From Sphingopyxis flava (lineage in GTDB: Bacteria > Pseudomonadota > Alphaproteobacteria > Sphingomonadales > Sphingomonadaceae), in NCBI RefSeq assembly GCF_900168005.1, contig NZ_FUYP01000004.1, forward strand, positions 137,501-201,500: a stretch of DNA of 64,000 nucleotides, written 5' to 3'. Position 1 is the stretch's first letter. The number at the start of each line of letters is the position of its first letter. Below, piece by piece: positions 1-9,182 of the stretch. Under the pieces are notes generated by a model that did not search any database, had not been told where the DNA came from, and was given only the letters and a program-made list of their open reading frames with translations. The position numbers and the translations under genes are program-made.

Positions 1-1
1 C

Positions 2-508
2 GGAATGGTCCCCTATATCCAGCTCATCGCGCTCGCTCTCATTTTCATGACGGTGCAGATTCTCTTCGCACCGGTAAATAACGCGCTCGGCCGCCCGTCG
101 GTGTCGATGCGCGTGTCGCTGTGCGGGGCGATTCTCTTTCCCACCGCCTTTCTGATCGGGGCACAGTGGGGGCTCATCGGCATGGCGTGGGCGTGGCTGG
201 GGGCGGCGCCGCTGCTCCTGCTGGTCACCGCTCGCCTGTCGGCACCGCTTAACGGCGTGTCGCTCGCGGACATCGGGCGCGCGATGCTGCCCGGCCTTGT
301 GCCCGCGCTGGTGATGGCGATCGCAGTCGGTTTTGTGAGCGAAGCGATCGCAGGCTACGGTCTCGCCGCCCCGATACGGCTCGCGCTGCTCGTCATGCTC
401 GGTGCGATCCTCTATGGGACGCTCCTGTGGCTATTCGAGCGCGAGGCGCTCGCCGAGGTGAGGCGGCTTGTGCTGCGCCGGCGATCGGCGGTTGAACCCG
501 CTGCCTAG
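2..508 (+). CDS. Polysaccharide flippase-like membrane protein, C-terminal part (cut by window start)
   Basis: The reading frame is already open at the first base, so this is the 3' end of a longer gene. About 167 residues are visible, nearly all hydrophobic: roughly five membrane segments separated by short loops, ending in an arginine-rich cytoplasmic tail. This pattern, with a loop containing NNALGRPS between helices, fits the last third of an oligosaccharide flippase (Wzx/MATE-like, polysaccharide biosynthesis C-terminal domain), which would move lipid-linked sugars across the inner membrane. The family assignment is inference from the topology and a few residues. The 5' part and gene neighbours are outside the window. 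The stop TAG lies in a short hairpin (CCCGCT/AGCGGG, 497-512) that lacks a T-run. Confidence 0.6.
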   Translation, partial: GMVPYIQLIALALIFMTVQILFAPVNNALGRPSVSMRVSLCGAILFPTAFLIGAQWGLIGMAWAWLGAAPLLLLVTARLSAPLNGVSLADIGRAMLPGLVPALVMAIAVGFVSEAIAGYGLAAPIRLALLVMLGAILYGTLLWLFEREALAEVRRLVLRRRSAVEPAA

Positions 509-544
509 CGGGGTGGCTGAAGGGTTCGGCTCAGCAGCCGATCA

Positions 545-970
545 TCATGACGCGATATAGTCGCGCATCGCCGCCGCTTCGGCCTCGATCATATCGATGC
601 GATATTTGACGAGGTCGCCGATCGACACAAAGCCCACGAGCCGGCCACCATCGACGACCGGCAGGTGGCGAATGCGCTTTTGCGTCATCTGCGACAGGGC
701 GCCAATCACCGCCATGCTCGAATCGCAGGTGACGGGCGACTGGGTCATCACCTCGTCAAGGGTGCGGTCGAGCGCCTCCGGACCGTAGGAGGATGTCAGC
801 CGGACAAGATCGCGTTCGGAAAAAATCCCGACGAGCGCGTCGCCCTCCACGACCGGCACCGCACCGATCCGATGTTGCGCAAGCAAATCGACCACGGCCC
901 GCACCGAATCGGTTGGCCGCGCCGAAATCACCGGCCCCGTGCGCCCGTGCAAGATCGCTGCGATCGTCAT
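545..970 (-). CDS. CBS domain-pair protein
   Basis: A 141-residue soluble protein built almost entirely of two CBS motifs (about residues 8-65 and 72-130). Each has the typical beta-alpha pattern ending in a VGIFSERDLV or VGFVSIGDLV strand-helix turn. CBS pairs bind adenine nucleotides such as AMP, ATP or SAM and act as energy or ionic sensors. There is no catalytic or DNA-binding domain, so this is a stand-alone CBS module. Such proteins are common in alphaproteobacteria and their partners are mostly unknown. It is transcribed convergently with the preceding membrane gene. The ligand and target cannot be deduced here. Confidence 0.88.
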   Translation of the reverse strand: MTIAAILHGRTGPVISARPTDSVRAVVDLLAQHRIGAVPVVEGDALVGIFSERDLVRLTSSYGPEALDRTLDEVMTQSPVTCDSSMAVIGALSQMTQKRIRHLPVVDGGRLVGFVSIGDLVKYRIDMIEAEAAAMRDYIAS

Positions 971-1102
971 AAGCTACGGCTCCCTCTTCCCTGTCATCCG
1001 ATATCCGTGCCCATCCTACCATGATTCGCGACGAAGCCGAAACACGCCCCGCGGGCATTCGCCCTTGGCCTTCGCCTCTGCATAGTTCATGGAAGCTCGA
1101 TC

Positions 1103-1405
1103 ATGGTCAAACGCTCCCCCCTCGACGACGATGGCGCGTCGAAAATCGCATGGAACCGTTATCGCCGGCTTATGCGCGGCATGGCGATCGTCTCACTGCT
1201 CGCGGTCGTCGGAGCGCTCGGCTATCTGCGATGGGCAATGGGAGAGGCGCTGACCATTCACATGATCATCGCCACCGCGGCGGGAGTCGGATTGTCCGTC
1301 ATGCTCGGTGCCGCGCTGATGGGGCTCGTCTTCCTGTCGAGCGGAAGCGGCCATGACGAGGCGATCGACGACCCCTTCAAGGACGATCCGGATCTCAAGC
1401 CATGA
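1103..1405 (+). CDS. Small two-helix inner-membrane protein
   Basis: A 100-residue protein with a charged N-terminus (MVKRSPLDDDG), two hydrophobic segments (about residues 30-48 and 53-77) and an acidic C-terminal tail (DDPFKDDPDLKP). I do not recognise a named family. Its stop codon overlaps the ATG of the downstream thioesterase by four bases (ATGA), so the two are almost certainly one transcript and translationally coupled. The overlap and coding character support it as a real gene. The function is unknown. Confidence 0.75.
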   Translation: MVKRSPLDDDGASKIAWNRYRRLMRGMAIVSLLAVVGALGYLRWAMGEALTIHMIIATAAGVGLSVMLGAALMGLVFLSSGSGHDEAIDDPFKDDPDLKP

Positions 1406-1797
1406 TCGACGGCATCCATAATCTGCCCCAGCGCCCCGACCCGATATTGCGCGTCGTTCCGGCGCCCGCCGATATCAACAGTAATGGGCATATTTTCGGC
1501 GGCTGGGTGCTGAGCCAAATGGATATCGCGGGCGGCATCGTCGCCGCACGAATCGCCCAGGGTCCGACGGCGACCGTTGCGATCGAGGCCATGGAGTTCA
1601 TCGCGCCGATCCTGCTGCGCGACATCATCTCGGTCTATGCGCATCTTGAAAGGCGGGGCCGCACCTCGATGGGCATCCGTATCGAGGTGATCGCGACGCG
1701 CGATCAAGGTGAGACCGAGGTCAAGGTGACCGAGGGCCTGTTCACATTCGTCGCGCTCGACGCGAATCATCGTCCAAGGCCACTTCCTCCGGCCTGA
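1402..1797 (+). CDS. Acyl-CoA thioesterase, YciA-type hotdog fold
   Basis: A 131-residue single hotdog domain. Near residues 26-45 it has the family motif with N, G, FGGW and the catalytic Asp (NSNGHIFGGWVLSQMDIAGG), followed by the beta strand ATVAIEAMEFIAPI. This is the YciA/acyl-CoA hydrolase branch, which cleaves short to long acyl-CoA thioesters to free acid and CoA in the cytoplasm. The start codon overlaps the stop of the upstream small membrane protein gene, so translation is coupled. Substrate length cannot be told from sequence. The gene converges on the DUF4139 pair. Confidence 0.88.
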   Translation: MIDGIHNLPQRPDPILRVVPAPADINSNGHIFGGWVLSQMDIAGGIVAARIAQGPTATVAIEAMEFIAPILLRDIISVYAHLERRGRTSMGIRIEVIATRDQGETEVKVTEGLFTFVALDANHRPRPLPPA

Positions 1798-1822
1798 ATA
1801 CGACGATAGGACGGCGTGCGAT

Positions 1823-3394
1823 TCAGTCGCCTTTCAGCTTCTGCCGGAAAGTCTGGATAAGCCGGTCGTTCGCCGGCACCGTCACGCGCCAGACCCACGC
1901 GCTGCCGCGTCGCTCCCAGCCCTGGGGCGAAGGGTCGAGTGCAAAGGGGATCAGCATCTCGACCTCCGCGTCGGATGACCGGGCGTTTGTCAGCGTTACC
2001 TCCCACTGCCGATAGTGTTTGGGATCGGAATCGGCCAGGCTACGAACATTATATTGCACGGCCGGGCTCGCTGCGATGTCGTAATCGACGCGCTCGCCCT
2101 TCGCCTTGTCAGCAATCATTGCCTCCCCCACGAGCAGGCGGCGGTCTCCGACCATCTCGAAAACACTCGCCAGCCCCGCCGGAAGTGCCATCCCCAACCC
2201 ATTGCTCTCTTCGTTCTGCGCGCGCAGCCGCAAGATCAGCGGCTGCGCGCGGCCGGTTGCGGAAAAAGAGAGCGTCGCGGCATAGAGTTGTTCGACCGGC
2301 ACATTGTCTGTCGCAAGCAGCGCGACCTGCTTCTGTCCCTTCGCCGACACATCAACGCGAAAGGGGACGCGATAGAATTTAAGATCGCCGAGGTCTTCGG
2401 AGGGCGGCGGGGCCGGCGGGGGCGGAGGCGGAGGCGGCGGCGCCATCGCATATTCCGCGCGGCGCTGCGCCGTGACGACCATTTCTTCCAGACCATCGCG
2501 CGCCGCGTCCTCATACGCGATGACGGGCGGAAGTTCCCAATAGGGGTGGGTGCTCGTATTATCCATGGGCCAGCATTTGAGGATGAGCGGCCCCGGCGTG
2601 CTGCGGGGCAGCGGCGGGCTATAGACCTTGTTCAACTTTCCGGCGATCACATTGAGCTGCGCCTTCGGAAAACTCGTGACGCCGCCGTTCGCCACGGTGA
2701 CCCAGCCGGTAAGCCCGATCGTCCGGCCATCGGCAGCGCGGTCGGCGACATAACTGGCCGCCCAGTCGAAACCTTCGGCAAGATAAAGCAACTGGACGGT
2801 CACGGCGCGCCCCACCTTGGCGTCGACCAGTATCGACAGCGTCGGTTTTGCCGACAGGTCGCGGGGAAGGCGGGCATAGATCATGCGCTCGGGCAGCCCC
2901 GAACAGCCGAGTGCCTCAAAGCCATCGGCGGTTTGGAGAATCACTCCACCGTTCGGCCCGGCTTGGATCACCGCCTCCTGCTCGGCTATCCTGCCTGACT
3001 TGAGGTTGGTGCGCTGTAGCGTGACGCTCCGCTTCAGATTGGCGTCGACCAGCCCCGCGGGCGACAGAAGCCGCGCGTCGCGATTCTTTTCGATCACTCC
3101 ATGGGGCAGACCGTTCACCACCGCGGTTTCGGGAAGCAGGCCCTCGGCGACTCCTTCGAAGCGCAGAACCGAAAGTCCGGCGGGCAGTTCGACCGTGCGC
3201 GTTTCGGTGATGAAGGCAAAACCTTGCGGCCAATTGGGGTTGATTGGCCCGCTCCCCCGCGATGGCGCGCGATAGACAGTAACCGCGACATCATCGATTC
3301 GCGACGAGACGACGACGGCGGGCGCCTGCTGCGCGAACGCCGGCAAGGGCGCCAGCAGCGCCGCGATGCCAATCAGCCGCCGGAGGGCCCGCAA
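1823..3394 (-). CDS. Exported DUF4139 protein (second of a tandem pair)
   Basis: I start it at the TTG at 3394 rather than the ATG at 3448. The TTG follows a strong GGAGGG site that begins immediately after the stop of the upstream gene, and it gives a clean signal peptide (MRALRRLIGIAALLAPLPAFA). The ATG start would place 18 extra residues before the signal and overlap the neighbour by 44 bases. The product is about 523 aa with an N-terminal beta-rich region, a run of nine prolines followed by APPPSEDLG near the middle, and a C-terminal DUF4139 domain ending in KLKGD. DUF4139 proteins have no established biochemical role. The 5' neighbour is a shorter paralogue, suggesting duplication. It is probably periplasmic or cell-surface. 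Confidence 0.82.
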   Translation of the reverse strand: MRALRRLIGIAALLAPLPAFAQQAPAVVVSSRIDDVAVTVYRAPSRGSGPINPNWPQGFAFITETRTVELPAGLSVLRFEGVAEGLLPETAVVNGLPHGVIEKNRDARLLSPAGLVDANLKRSVTLQRTNLKSGRIAEQEAVIQAGPNGGVILQTADGFEALGCSGLPERMIYARLPRDLSAKPTLSILVDAKVGRAVTVQLLYLAEGFDWAASYVADRAADGRTIGLTGWVTVANGGVTSFPKAQLNVIAGKLNKVYSPPLPRSTPGPLILKCWPMDNTSTHPYWELPPVIAYEDAARDGLEEMVVTAQRRAEYAMAPPPPPPPPPAPPPSEDLGDLKFYRVPFRVDVSAKGQKQVALLATDNVPVEQLYAATLSFSATGRAQPLILRLRAQNEESNGLGMALPAGLASVFEMVGDRRLLVGEAMIADKAKGERVDYDIAASPAVQYNVRSLADSDPKHYRQWEVTLTNARSSDAEVEMLIPFALDPSPQGWERRGSAWVWRVTVPANDRLIQTFRQKLKGD

Positions 3395-3398
3395 CGCG

Positions 3399-3404
3399 CC
3401 CTCC
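3399..3404 (-). promoter_or_regulatory. Ribosome binding site for the TTG start of the second DUF4139 gene
   Basis: GGAGGG directly abuts the TGA stop of the upstream DUF4139 gene and lies four bases before TTG at 3394-3392. This arrangement (stop, Shine-Dalgarno, TTG) decides the start and suggests re-initiation by ribosomes finishing the first gene. Confidence 0.7.
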
Positions 3405-4799
3405 TCAATAGCGTGTATCGAAGGTGGCGGTAATGTCGGTCCTGCCATTTGCGGGCACCGGCACCTGCCATTCGACGCGGTCGGCCGACACGCGTTCGCT
3501 CTTCAGGCTTTCGTCGCCGATCCGCACGTCGCCATAAAGACCGTCCTGCGCCAGCAGCACCGTCACCGGTTCAGGCCGCGCATTGCTTAGGGTGTAGCGC
3601 ATCTTGGTCACCCAGCGCGAGTCGCCCTTGCGGGTGCGCGACACGACGGTCGGCTGCACCTTGACGTCGAAAGCATCGCCGGTGCGCAGTGACATCGCCG
3701 ATCCCATGGGCGTGTGGTCGATGCGATTCTCGCCGATGAACTGCGGATCGCCGCGCGCGTCGCGCATATAGACGCGAATCGTCCCCGCCGGGAGCTGGTC
3801 GCCGAGCCCGCCCTGTCTCGATGTCGAAAAGCGCAGAACGCTCGCGGTGCTGATCGGGTCGGTGCTGCTGCCGAGCCAGCGGTTGACATATTCATAGGTA
3901 GATCGCGCAGGTGCCCCCTTCACGTCGAGGAAGCTAACCTGCTTCTGCTGCGCATTGGCGATCGTGGTGCGCGCCGCGAGCGGGTAGAGATAATAGTCGC
4001 CGAGCCGTTCGCGACCGTTCGACTCGGTGCCTGCGCTGTCCATCGCCCCGCTGAGCCGGCGAAGGCCCCCTCCACCACCAGGACTCCCTGCGACCAGAAG
4101 CGTTCGCGCGCTGGTATAGGTCGTACCGGTGGAATTGGTCAGCGTCACCCAGCCCTGAATGTCCATCGCCCCCTTCGCCGCGTCGAACAGCGCAACATAA
4201 TCGGCAGTCCAGCCAAGGTTGGGGGTGAGGTAGGACAGCCGCGCCGGGACGGTACCGCTGCTTGCCGCCTCGACAATGACCGACAGCGTGGGGCGAGCGC
4301 GCAGATTGGGCGGCAGCCGGTCGAACACCGCGCGCACCGGCAGGCCATCATCGCGGAGAACTTCGATCCGCTCGCCGATCTGCAGCACGATGCCGCCATT
4401 GGCCGCGAGCACCTTCGCGCGCTCGGTACGCTCGGCGCCGGTTGCAGGATTGGTGCGAACGAGCGTGATCGTCTGTCCGACCGCCTTGTCCATCAGCTTA
4501 TCAGGGGTGAGCAGGTCGAAATCGAAATTCTGTTCGACGATCGAAAGGCCGGGTCCCGACAAGGTCACGGTTTCAGGCCGGATACGGGCCGACACATCGG
4601 GAAATTCGATGCGATTGCGCCCGGCGCTGACGCTGAGCTGGCGCTCGTCCTGCACCAGCGACTGGCCATTATTATAAATGGTGACGGCAACGTCGCCCTG
4701 CGCGCTGCCGCCCGATTCCTGCCCGGCAACCGGGAAAGCGCTACTCAGTGCTGCCGTGGCGCAAAGCGCTACCCAAGCCTCGATTGCTGCGCGCATCAT
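3405..4799 (-). CDS. Exported DUF4139 protein (first of a tandem pair)
   Basis: A 464-residue protein with an N-terminal signal peptide (hydrophobic stretch to about residue 25, AALSSAFPVAG), then a beta-rich N-terminal region (DVAVTIYNNGQSLVQDERQ) and a C-terminal DUF4139 domain that includes the LSYLTPNLGWTADYVALFD motif. The start is ATG at 4799 or the next ATG at 4796; GGGAGGG lies immediately upstream and fits the second slightly better. It heads a two-gene unit with its longer paralogue, spaced 10 bases apart. The biochemical function is unknown. Export to the periplasm or envelope is inferred from the signal peptide. Confidence 0.85.
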   Translation of the reverse strand: MMRAAIEAWVALCATAALSSAFPVAGQESGGSAQGDVAVTIYNNGQSLVQDERQLSVSAGRNRIEFPDVSARIRPETVTLSGPGLSIVEQNFDFDLLTPDKLMDKAVGQTITLVRTNPATGAERTERAKVLAANGGIVLQIGERIEVLRDDGLPVRAVFDRLPPNLRARPTLSVIVEAASSGTVPARLSYLTPNLGWTADYVALFDAAKGAMDIQGWVTLTNSTGTTYTSARTLLVAGSPGGGGGLRRLSGAMDSAGTESNGRERLGDYYLYPLAARTTIANAQQKQVSFLDVKGAPARSTYEYVNRWLGSSTDPISTASVLRFSTSRQGGLGDQLPAGTIRVYMRDARGDPQFIGENRIDHTPMGSAMSLRTGDAFDVKVQPTVVSRTRKGDSRWVTKMRYTLSNARPEPVTVLLAQDGLYGDVRIGDESLKSERVSADRVEWQVPVPANGRTDITATFDTRY

Positions 4800-4870
4800 A
4801 CCCTCCCGCCGATGTCCCTGCGGGAAGGCTATGTCATGTCTGCGCTGAAAACCAGCGCGAAATCGTGGGC

Positions 4871-5641
4871 TTATTCAGCCGCTTCAACCCCAGCGCCCCG
4901 CGCGGCGAGCGTGCGGCGCGGACGGCGTGCCTTGGGAGCGGGCGCAGTTTCCTCCGCCTCGGCCTCGACGGCGTCGGCGCTGCGGCCGATCGCCGGCGGT
5001 AGCACGGCACTATCAATGCCAGCACCATTTTCGCTCTCGTCCTGCTGACGCGCGCGCCGCGGGCGGCGGGTCTTGGGCGCAGGCGCCGCCTCCGCGGCAG
5101 CCTCTTCGCCATCGCCTGCTTCACTCTCGCGCGGTTCCTCGCGTTCGGCTCGCGTCTGCTCCCGCTCGCGGCGGCCCCGGCCCTGCTGTTGACGGTTGCC
5201 ACGATTGTCATCCTCATCGCGGCGATCGCGCCCGCCCTGGGAGCGGCTGTCGCGTTCCTCGCTGCGCTCGCCTTCGCTTTCGGTGTCGAGGTCGCTATCG
5301 TCGTGACCGTCGAAATCCTCGACCCCGCGAACATCGCGGCCACGGTCGTGGCGCTCCTGGCCGCTCTGCGCCGCCTTTTCTTCCTGTCGAGCGCGAAAGT
5401 CGCTGTGGACTCGGAAATAATGGTCCGCGAACTGCAAATAATATTCGGTCTGAACACGGTCACCGGCAAGCTGCGCGTCGCGCGCAAGATTCTTGTACTT
5501 CTCGATCATCTGGACCGCATTACCGCGCGCCCGGCTGTCGATCCGGTTCGCCTGATCGACGCCACCGCGCCCACCCGACTGCGACCGGTTATTGTTGCTG
5601 TTGTTGCGGCCGCGACGGCGACCGCTCTGCCGGTTGTTCAT
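4871..5641 (-). CDS. DUF4167 RNA-binding-like basic protein
   Basis: The start is placed at the ATG at 5641 because family members begin MNNRQ. An ATG five codons upstream also exists. The product is about 256 aa. The first 80 residues carry the DUF4167 core: an Arg/Asn/Gly-rich patch (NNRQSGRRRGRNNSNNN), then RIDSRARGN, YKNLARDAQLAGDRV and EYYLQFADHYFRV. The rest is low-complexity, alternating acidic (ESEGERSEE) and Arg-rich blocks with a repeated PKTRRPRRAR / PKARRPRRTL motif near the C-terminus. The basic disordered composition suggests nucleic-acid or ribosome association. That is inference. Position just after prfA-prmC is a conserved alphaproteobacterial arrangement. Confidence 0.85.
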   Translation of the reverse strand: MNNRQSGRRRGRNNSNNNRSQSGGRGGVDQANRIDSRARGNAVQMIEKYKNLARDAQLAGDRVQTEYYLQFADHYFRVHSDFRARQEEKAAQSGQERHDRGRDVRGVEDFDGHDDSDLDTESEGERSEERDSRSQGGRDRRDEDDNRGNRQQQGRGRREREQTRAEREEPRESEAGDGEEAAAEAAPAPKTRRPRRARQQDESENGAGIDSAVLPPAIGRSADAVEAEAEETAPAPKARRPRRTLAARGAGVEAAE

Positions 5642-5908
5642 GTTCAACTGAAGCATCCTGTCGAAAAGCTATGCCAAACCCCTTTTTGGCCGACCGCAAC
5701 ATATGTGCGTCGCGCCCGCGCCTTCGTGCGCGGCCCTGCCCTCTACCGCTTGCGCGGGACCATGGGTCCTGCACCAGCGCCGTAAATGGGAAGCAAACCA
5801 GTCGGACCAGTATCGATGCATGAGCACCGCCAAAGGGACCCCGATCAGGTCTGTGAGCCGCCCCTAACGCGCTTTGAACGCAAAACCAAGCGATTTATTG
5901 GCGGGTCG

Positions 5909-6778
5909 TTATGCCGCCGGGGTGAGCAGCACGGCCCGATCGCGACCGGCGAGGTCCTTGCGGCATTGGACCGCGAAGCCCGCTTGTTCGGCCAGCGACC
6001 CCACCAATTTAAGTTGCGTCGCCCCGATTTCAAGGACCGCGGCCCCGCCCGGCGCGAGCAGACGCGCAAGATCCGGAATGAGCCTTCGGTAGTCAGCAAG
6101 GCCATCGACACCAGCGAACAATGCCTCCGCAGGCTCATGGTCGGCCACATCGGGCATGAGCTCCTCCGACTCTGCAATATAGGGCGGGTTGCACAGGATG
6201 AGGTCGTAGCAGTCTGCCAGCCCCTCCCCCCAGTCACCGCGCCGGAACTCCGCCCGCCCAGCAAGGCCCAGCGCCGCCGCATTGCTGCGGGCATAGTCCA
6301 GCGCCGTCTCGCTCGAATCGACCCCCAGCCCGGTCGAATCGGGCCATTCAGAAAGCGACGCAAGCAGCAGCGTGCCTGGCCCCGTGCCGAGATCAAGCAC
6401 GGTTCGCGGCCACCCCTCCCCCCGCGCCTGCTGCGCAAAGTCGAGACAGGCCTCGATCAAGGTTTCGCTGTCGGGCCGCGGGATCAGCACGCCCGGCCCG
6501 ACGCGGAGCCGCACCGTCCAGAAATCGCGATGGCCAATGATATAGGCGACGGGTTCGCGCGCCAGCCGCCGCGCGACAAGCCCCGCGAACGTCTCCGGCA
6601 CAGCAAAGCGCGTGGGATCAAGCAGCAGCGTCTCGCGCTCGACCCCGAGCGCATGCGCCATCAGCAGTTCGGCATCGAGGCGCGGGGTGTCGGAGATTGC
6701 GGCCAGGCGGGAAGCGGCGTCGTGGAGGACGGCCCGAACGTTCCGCTCCTCCGAGCCGGGCCGGATTCTATTCACCAA
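5909..6778 (-). CDS. prmC: Peptide chain release factor N5-glutamine methyltransferase
   Basis: A 289-residue SAM-dependent methyltransferase. The N-terminal helical bundle binds the release factor. The Rossmann domain has the SAM motif [13 protein letters not shown] (about 128-140) and the catalytic NPPY at 197-200, which holds the Gln side chain. It methylates the Gln of the GGQ motif in RF1 and RF2 in the cytoplasm. Its start overlaps the 3' end of prfA by 11 bases, so substrate and modifying enzyme are made from one message. Length and motifs are standard. Confidence 0.96.
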   Translation of the reverse strand: MVNRIRPGSEERNVRAVLHDAASRLAAISDTPRLDAELLMAHALGVERETLLLDPTRFAVPETFAGLVARRLAREPVAYIIGHRDFWTVRLRVGPGVLIPRPDSETLIEACLDFAQQARGEGWPRTVLDLGTGPGTLLLASLSEWPDSTGLGVDSSETALDYARSNAAALGLAGRAEFRRGDWGEGLADCYDLILCNPPYIAESEELMPDVADHEPAEALFAGVDGLADYRRLIPDLARLLAPGGAAVLEIGATQLKLVGSLAEQAGFAVQCRKDLAGRDRAVLLTPAA

Positions 6779-7835
6779 GCCCCGCCAGCCTTTGCGCCTG
6801 ATCTTCAGCGATCAGCGCGTCGATCAGCTCGTCCATCTGCCCTTCCAGAATGTCGGGCAGGCGGTGGAGCGTCAGATTGATACGGTGGTCGGTCACGCGC
6901 CCCTGCGGGAAATTATAGGTGCGAATACGCTCCGACCGGTCGCCCGACCCGACCATCGACTTGCGCGCCGACGCCTCGGCGCTGTGGATCTTCTCGCGCT
7001 CAAGGTCGTAGAGGCGCGCGCGCAGCACCTGCATCGCCTTTGCGCGATTCTTGTGCTGGCTGCGCTGATCCTGCTGGATCACGACCAGTCCCGTGGGGAT
7101 ATGGGTGATACGGATCGCACTGTCGGTGGTGTTGACATGCTGGCCTCCCGCGCCGCTCGCGCGGTAGATATCGATCTTGAGGTCATTGTCGTTGATGGCG
7201 ACGTCGACCTCCTCGGCCTCAGGCAACACCGCAACGGTCGCGGCGCTGGTGTGGATGCGTCCGCCGCTTTCGGTCACCGGCACGCGCTGGACGCGGTGGA
7301 CGCCGCTTTCGAACTTCAGCTTGGCAAAGACGCCCTGCCCGACGACTGAGGCGACGACCTCCTTGTATCCGCCGACCTCGGCCTCATTCGCCGAGATGAT
7401 CTCGACTTTCCATCCCTGCGCATCGGCATAGCGGCTATACATGCGGAGCAAATCGCCTGCGAATAGCGCGGCCTCATCCCCGCCCGTGCCAGCACGGATT
7501 TCCAGCATCGCGGCGCGTTCGTCAGCGACATCCTTGGGCAGCAGCTTGATCGCAAGGTCGTGCTCGGCGGCGGGTAGCGCCGCCTCGACCGCAGCAATTT
7601 CTTCTTCCGCCATCGCCTTCATCTCGGGATCGGCGAGCATCTCGTTCAGCGAGACCAGCTCCGCACGGAGCCGCGTCACTTCGGCCGCCGCCTTCGCGAC
7701 GGGCTCAAGCTCGGCAAACTCCTTCGATGCCGCGACGAAATCGGCGGGCCCCATATCCCCCGTCGCCATCCGCGCCTGCAGTGCAGCATGACGCTCGATG
7801 ATCGCGTCGATCTGCTTTCCGGAAACGGCGCTCAT
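6768..7835 (-). CDS. prfA: Peptide chain release factor 1
   Basis: A 355-residue class I release factor. The PxT tripeptide (PVT, residues 186-188) reads the first stop-codon bases and marks it as RF1 (UAA/UAG) rather than RF2. The GGQ catalytic motif lies at 230-232 ([15 protein letters not shown]) and triggers peptide release in the ribosomal peptidyl-transferase centre. Its ATG overlaps the hisS stop by one base (TGATG) and its 3' end overlaps prmC by 11 bases, giving a tightly coupled hisS-prfA-prmC translation operon. Confidence 0.97.
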   Translation of the reverse strand: MSAVSGKQIDAIIERHAALQARMATGDMGPADFVAASKEFAELEPVAKAAAEVTRLRAELVSLNEMLADPEMKAMAEEEIAAVEAALPAAEHDLAIKLLPKDVADERAAMLEIRAGTGGDEAALFAGDLLRMYSRYADAQGWKVEIISANEAEVGGYKEVVASVVGQGVFAKLKFESGVHRVQRVPVTESGGRIHTSAATVAVLPEAEEVDVAINDNDLKIDIYRASGAGGQHVNTTDSAIRITHIPTGLVVIQQDQRSQHKNRAKAMQVLRARLYDLEREKIHSAEASARKSMVGSGDRSERIRTYNFPQGRVTDHRINLTLHRLPDILEGQMDELIDALIAEDQAQRLAGLGE

Positions 7836-9088
7836 CAGCCGATCGAGCGGAATAGCGCTTCGGCCTGTGCCGCGACGCCGCTGCCATCGGTCTTGGCATT
7901 CGTGTAGGGAACGCCGTTCCGCAAACTGATAGACAGCAACGCGCGAGCGCCAATCTTCGCCGCCTTGTCAAAACGCTTGCGGGGGGAACCTGTCGCGACG
8001 ATGTCGGCAGCGAGGCGATTCTCGCGCAGCAGCCGCAGACCGCGCATCGCAAGGTCGAACATGGCGTCATCTTCGACCGCAATCACCGCATCGAGCCGGC
8101 TGTCGACAGCATCCGCGTCCAGCAGCATCGCCAGCCGCTCGATCCCGCCAGCCCATCCGACCGCTGCCGTTGCATTGCCGCCCAGCATCTCAATCAGCCC
8201 GTCATAGCGTCCGCCGCCAATCACGGTCCCCTGCGCGCCCAGCCGATCGGTAACAAATTCAAAGGCGGTGTGGCGATAATAATCGAGTCCGCGCACGAGC
8301 CGCGCATTGCGCACCCAAGCAACCCCCGCAGCGTCGAGAGCGGACGTCACGGCGCCGAAGAAATCCTGCGCTTCGCTGGTGAGGAATGTGTCAATGTCGG
8401 GCGCGCTGTCGGCAATCGGCCGGTCGCGCGGATCCTTGCTGTCCAATATGCGCAGCGGATTCTTGTCGAGCCGCGCGAGGCTGTCTTCGGACAGCCCGTC
8501 GCGATGGCTCTCGAAATGCTCGACCAGCGCTGCACGCCATGCCTCGCGACTGTCCCCGTCGCCGAGCGTGTTGAGCGTCAGAGTCACGCCCTCAGCGATG
8601 CCCAGCTCCTTCAAGAGCTGGTCGGCAAAAACGAGCAATTCGGCATCGGCGAGCGGACTGTCGCTGCCGACCACCTCGGCATCGAGCTGGTGGAACTGAC
8701 GATAACGCCCCTTTTGCGGCCGCTCGTAACGAAACAGCGGTCCATGCGTCGCAACCTTGAGCGGCGCAAACTGTTGCCAGCCGTTGGTGATGAAAGCGCG
8801 CGCGATTCCCGCTGTGAATTCGGGGCGCAGCGTGATCGACTCGCCGCCCCGGTCGTCGAAGCTGTACATTTCCTTCGATACGACGTCGGTCGTCTCGCCA
8901 AGGCTGCGCGCGAACACCGCGGTCGGCTCGATCACCGGCACCTCGACCCGCTTGAAGCCATAAAGGCGCCGCACCCGCTCGAAAGTGCTGACGACATGTG
9001 CGAAGCGGTCAGCGGAATCGCCGAGCATGTCCTGGGTGCCGCGTACCGGCTGCGGCGTCGGGATTTTCGCGCTTCTGTCCTTGCTCAT
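7835..9088 (-). CDS. hisS: Histidyl-tRNA synthetase
   Basis: Class II aminoacyl-tRNA synthetase that charges tRNA-His. I start at the ATG at 9088 ([22 protein letters not shown]), which gives about 417 aa, the usual length. The frame is open up to 9247 but those residues are not family-like and would overlap the divergent M61 gene. Visible motifs: PVRGTQDML at the N-terminus, motif 2 region [21 protein letters not shown], the histidine A-region [15 protein letters not shown], and the motif 3 glycine-rich segment with [15 protein letters not shown]. No strong ribosome binding site is visible before 9088, so the exact start is less certain than the identity. Confidence 0.93.
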   Translation of the reverse strand: MSKDRSAKIPTPQPVRGTQDMLGDSADRFAHVVSTFERVRRLYGFKRVEVPVIEPTAVFARSLGETTDVVSKEMYSFDDRGGESITLRPEFTAGIARAFITNGWQQFAPLKVATHGPLFRYERPQKGRYRQFHQLDAEVVGSDSPLADAELLVFADQLLKELGIAEGVTLTLNTLGDGDSREAWRAALVEHFESHRDGLSEDSLARLDKNPLRILDSKDPRDRPIADSAPDIDTFLTSEAQDFFGAVTSALDAAGVAWVRNARLVRGLDYYRHTAFEFVTDRLGAQGTVIGGGRYDGLIEMLGGNATAAVGWAGGIERLAMLLDADAVDSRLDAVIAVEDDAMFDLAMRGLRLLRENRLAADIVATGSPRKRFDKAAKIGARALLSISLRNGVPYTNAKTDGSGVAAQAEALFRSIG

Positions 9089-9182
9089 GGCGGCGGCGTC
9101 TACTGGCTTTTCGCCGAAACGCAAAGGGTCCTCGCTGAGCCCGCGCTGGACCTGCGGAATTTTTCCCGGCAGTAAGCCCGCC

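Noticed and set aside
497..512. CCCGCT/AGCGGG hairpin at the first gene stop as terminator
   Set aside because: Short stem, no T-run, and it contains the stop codon; too weak to call.
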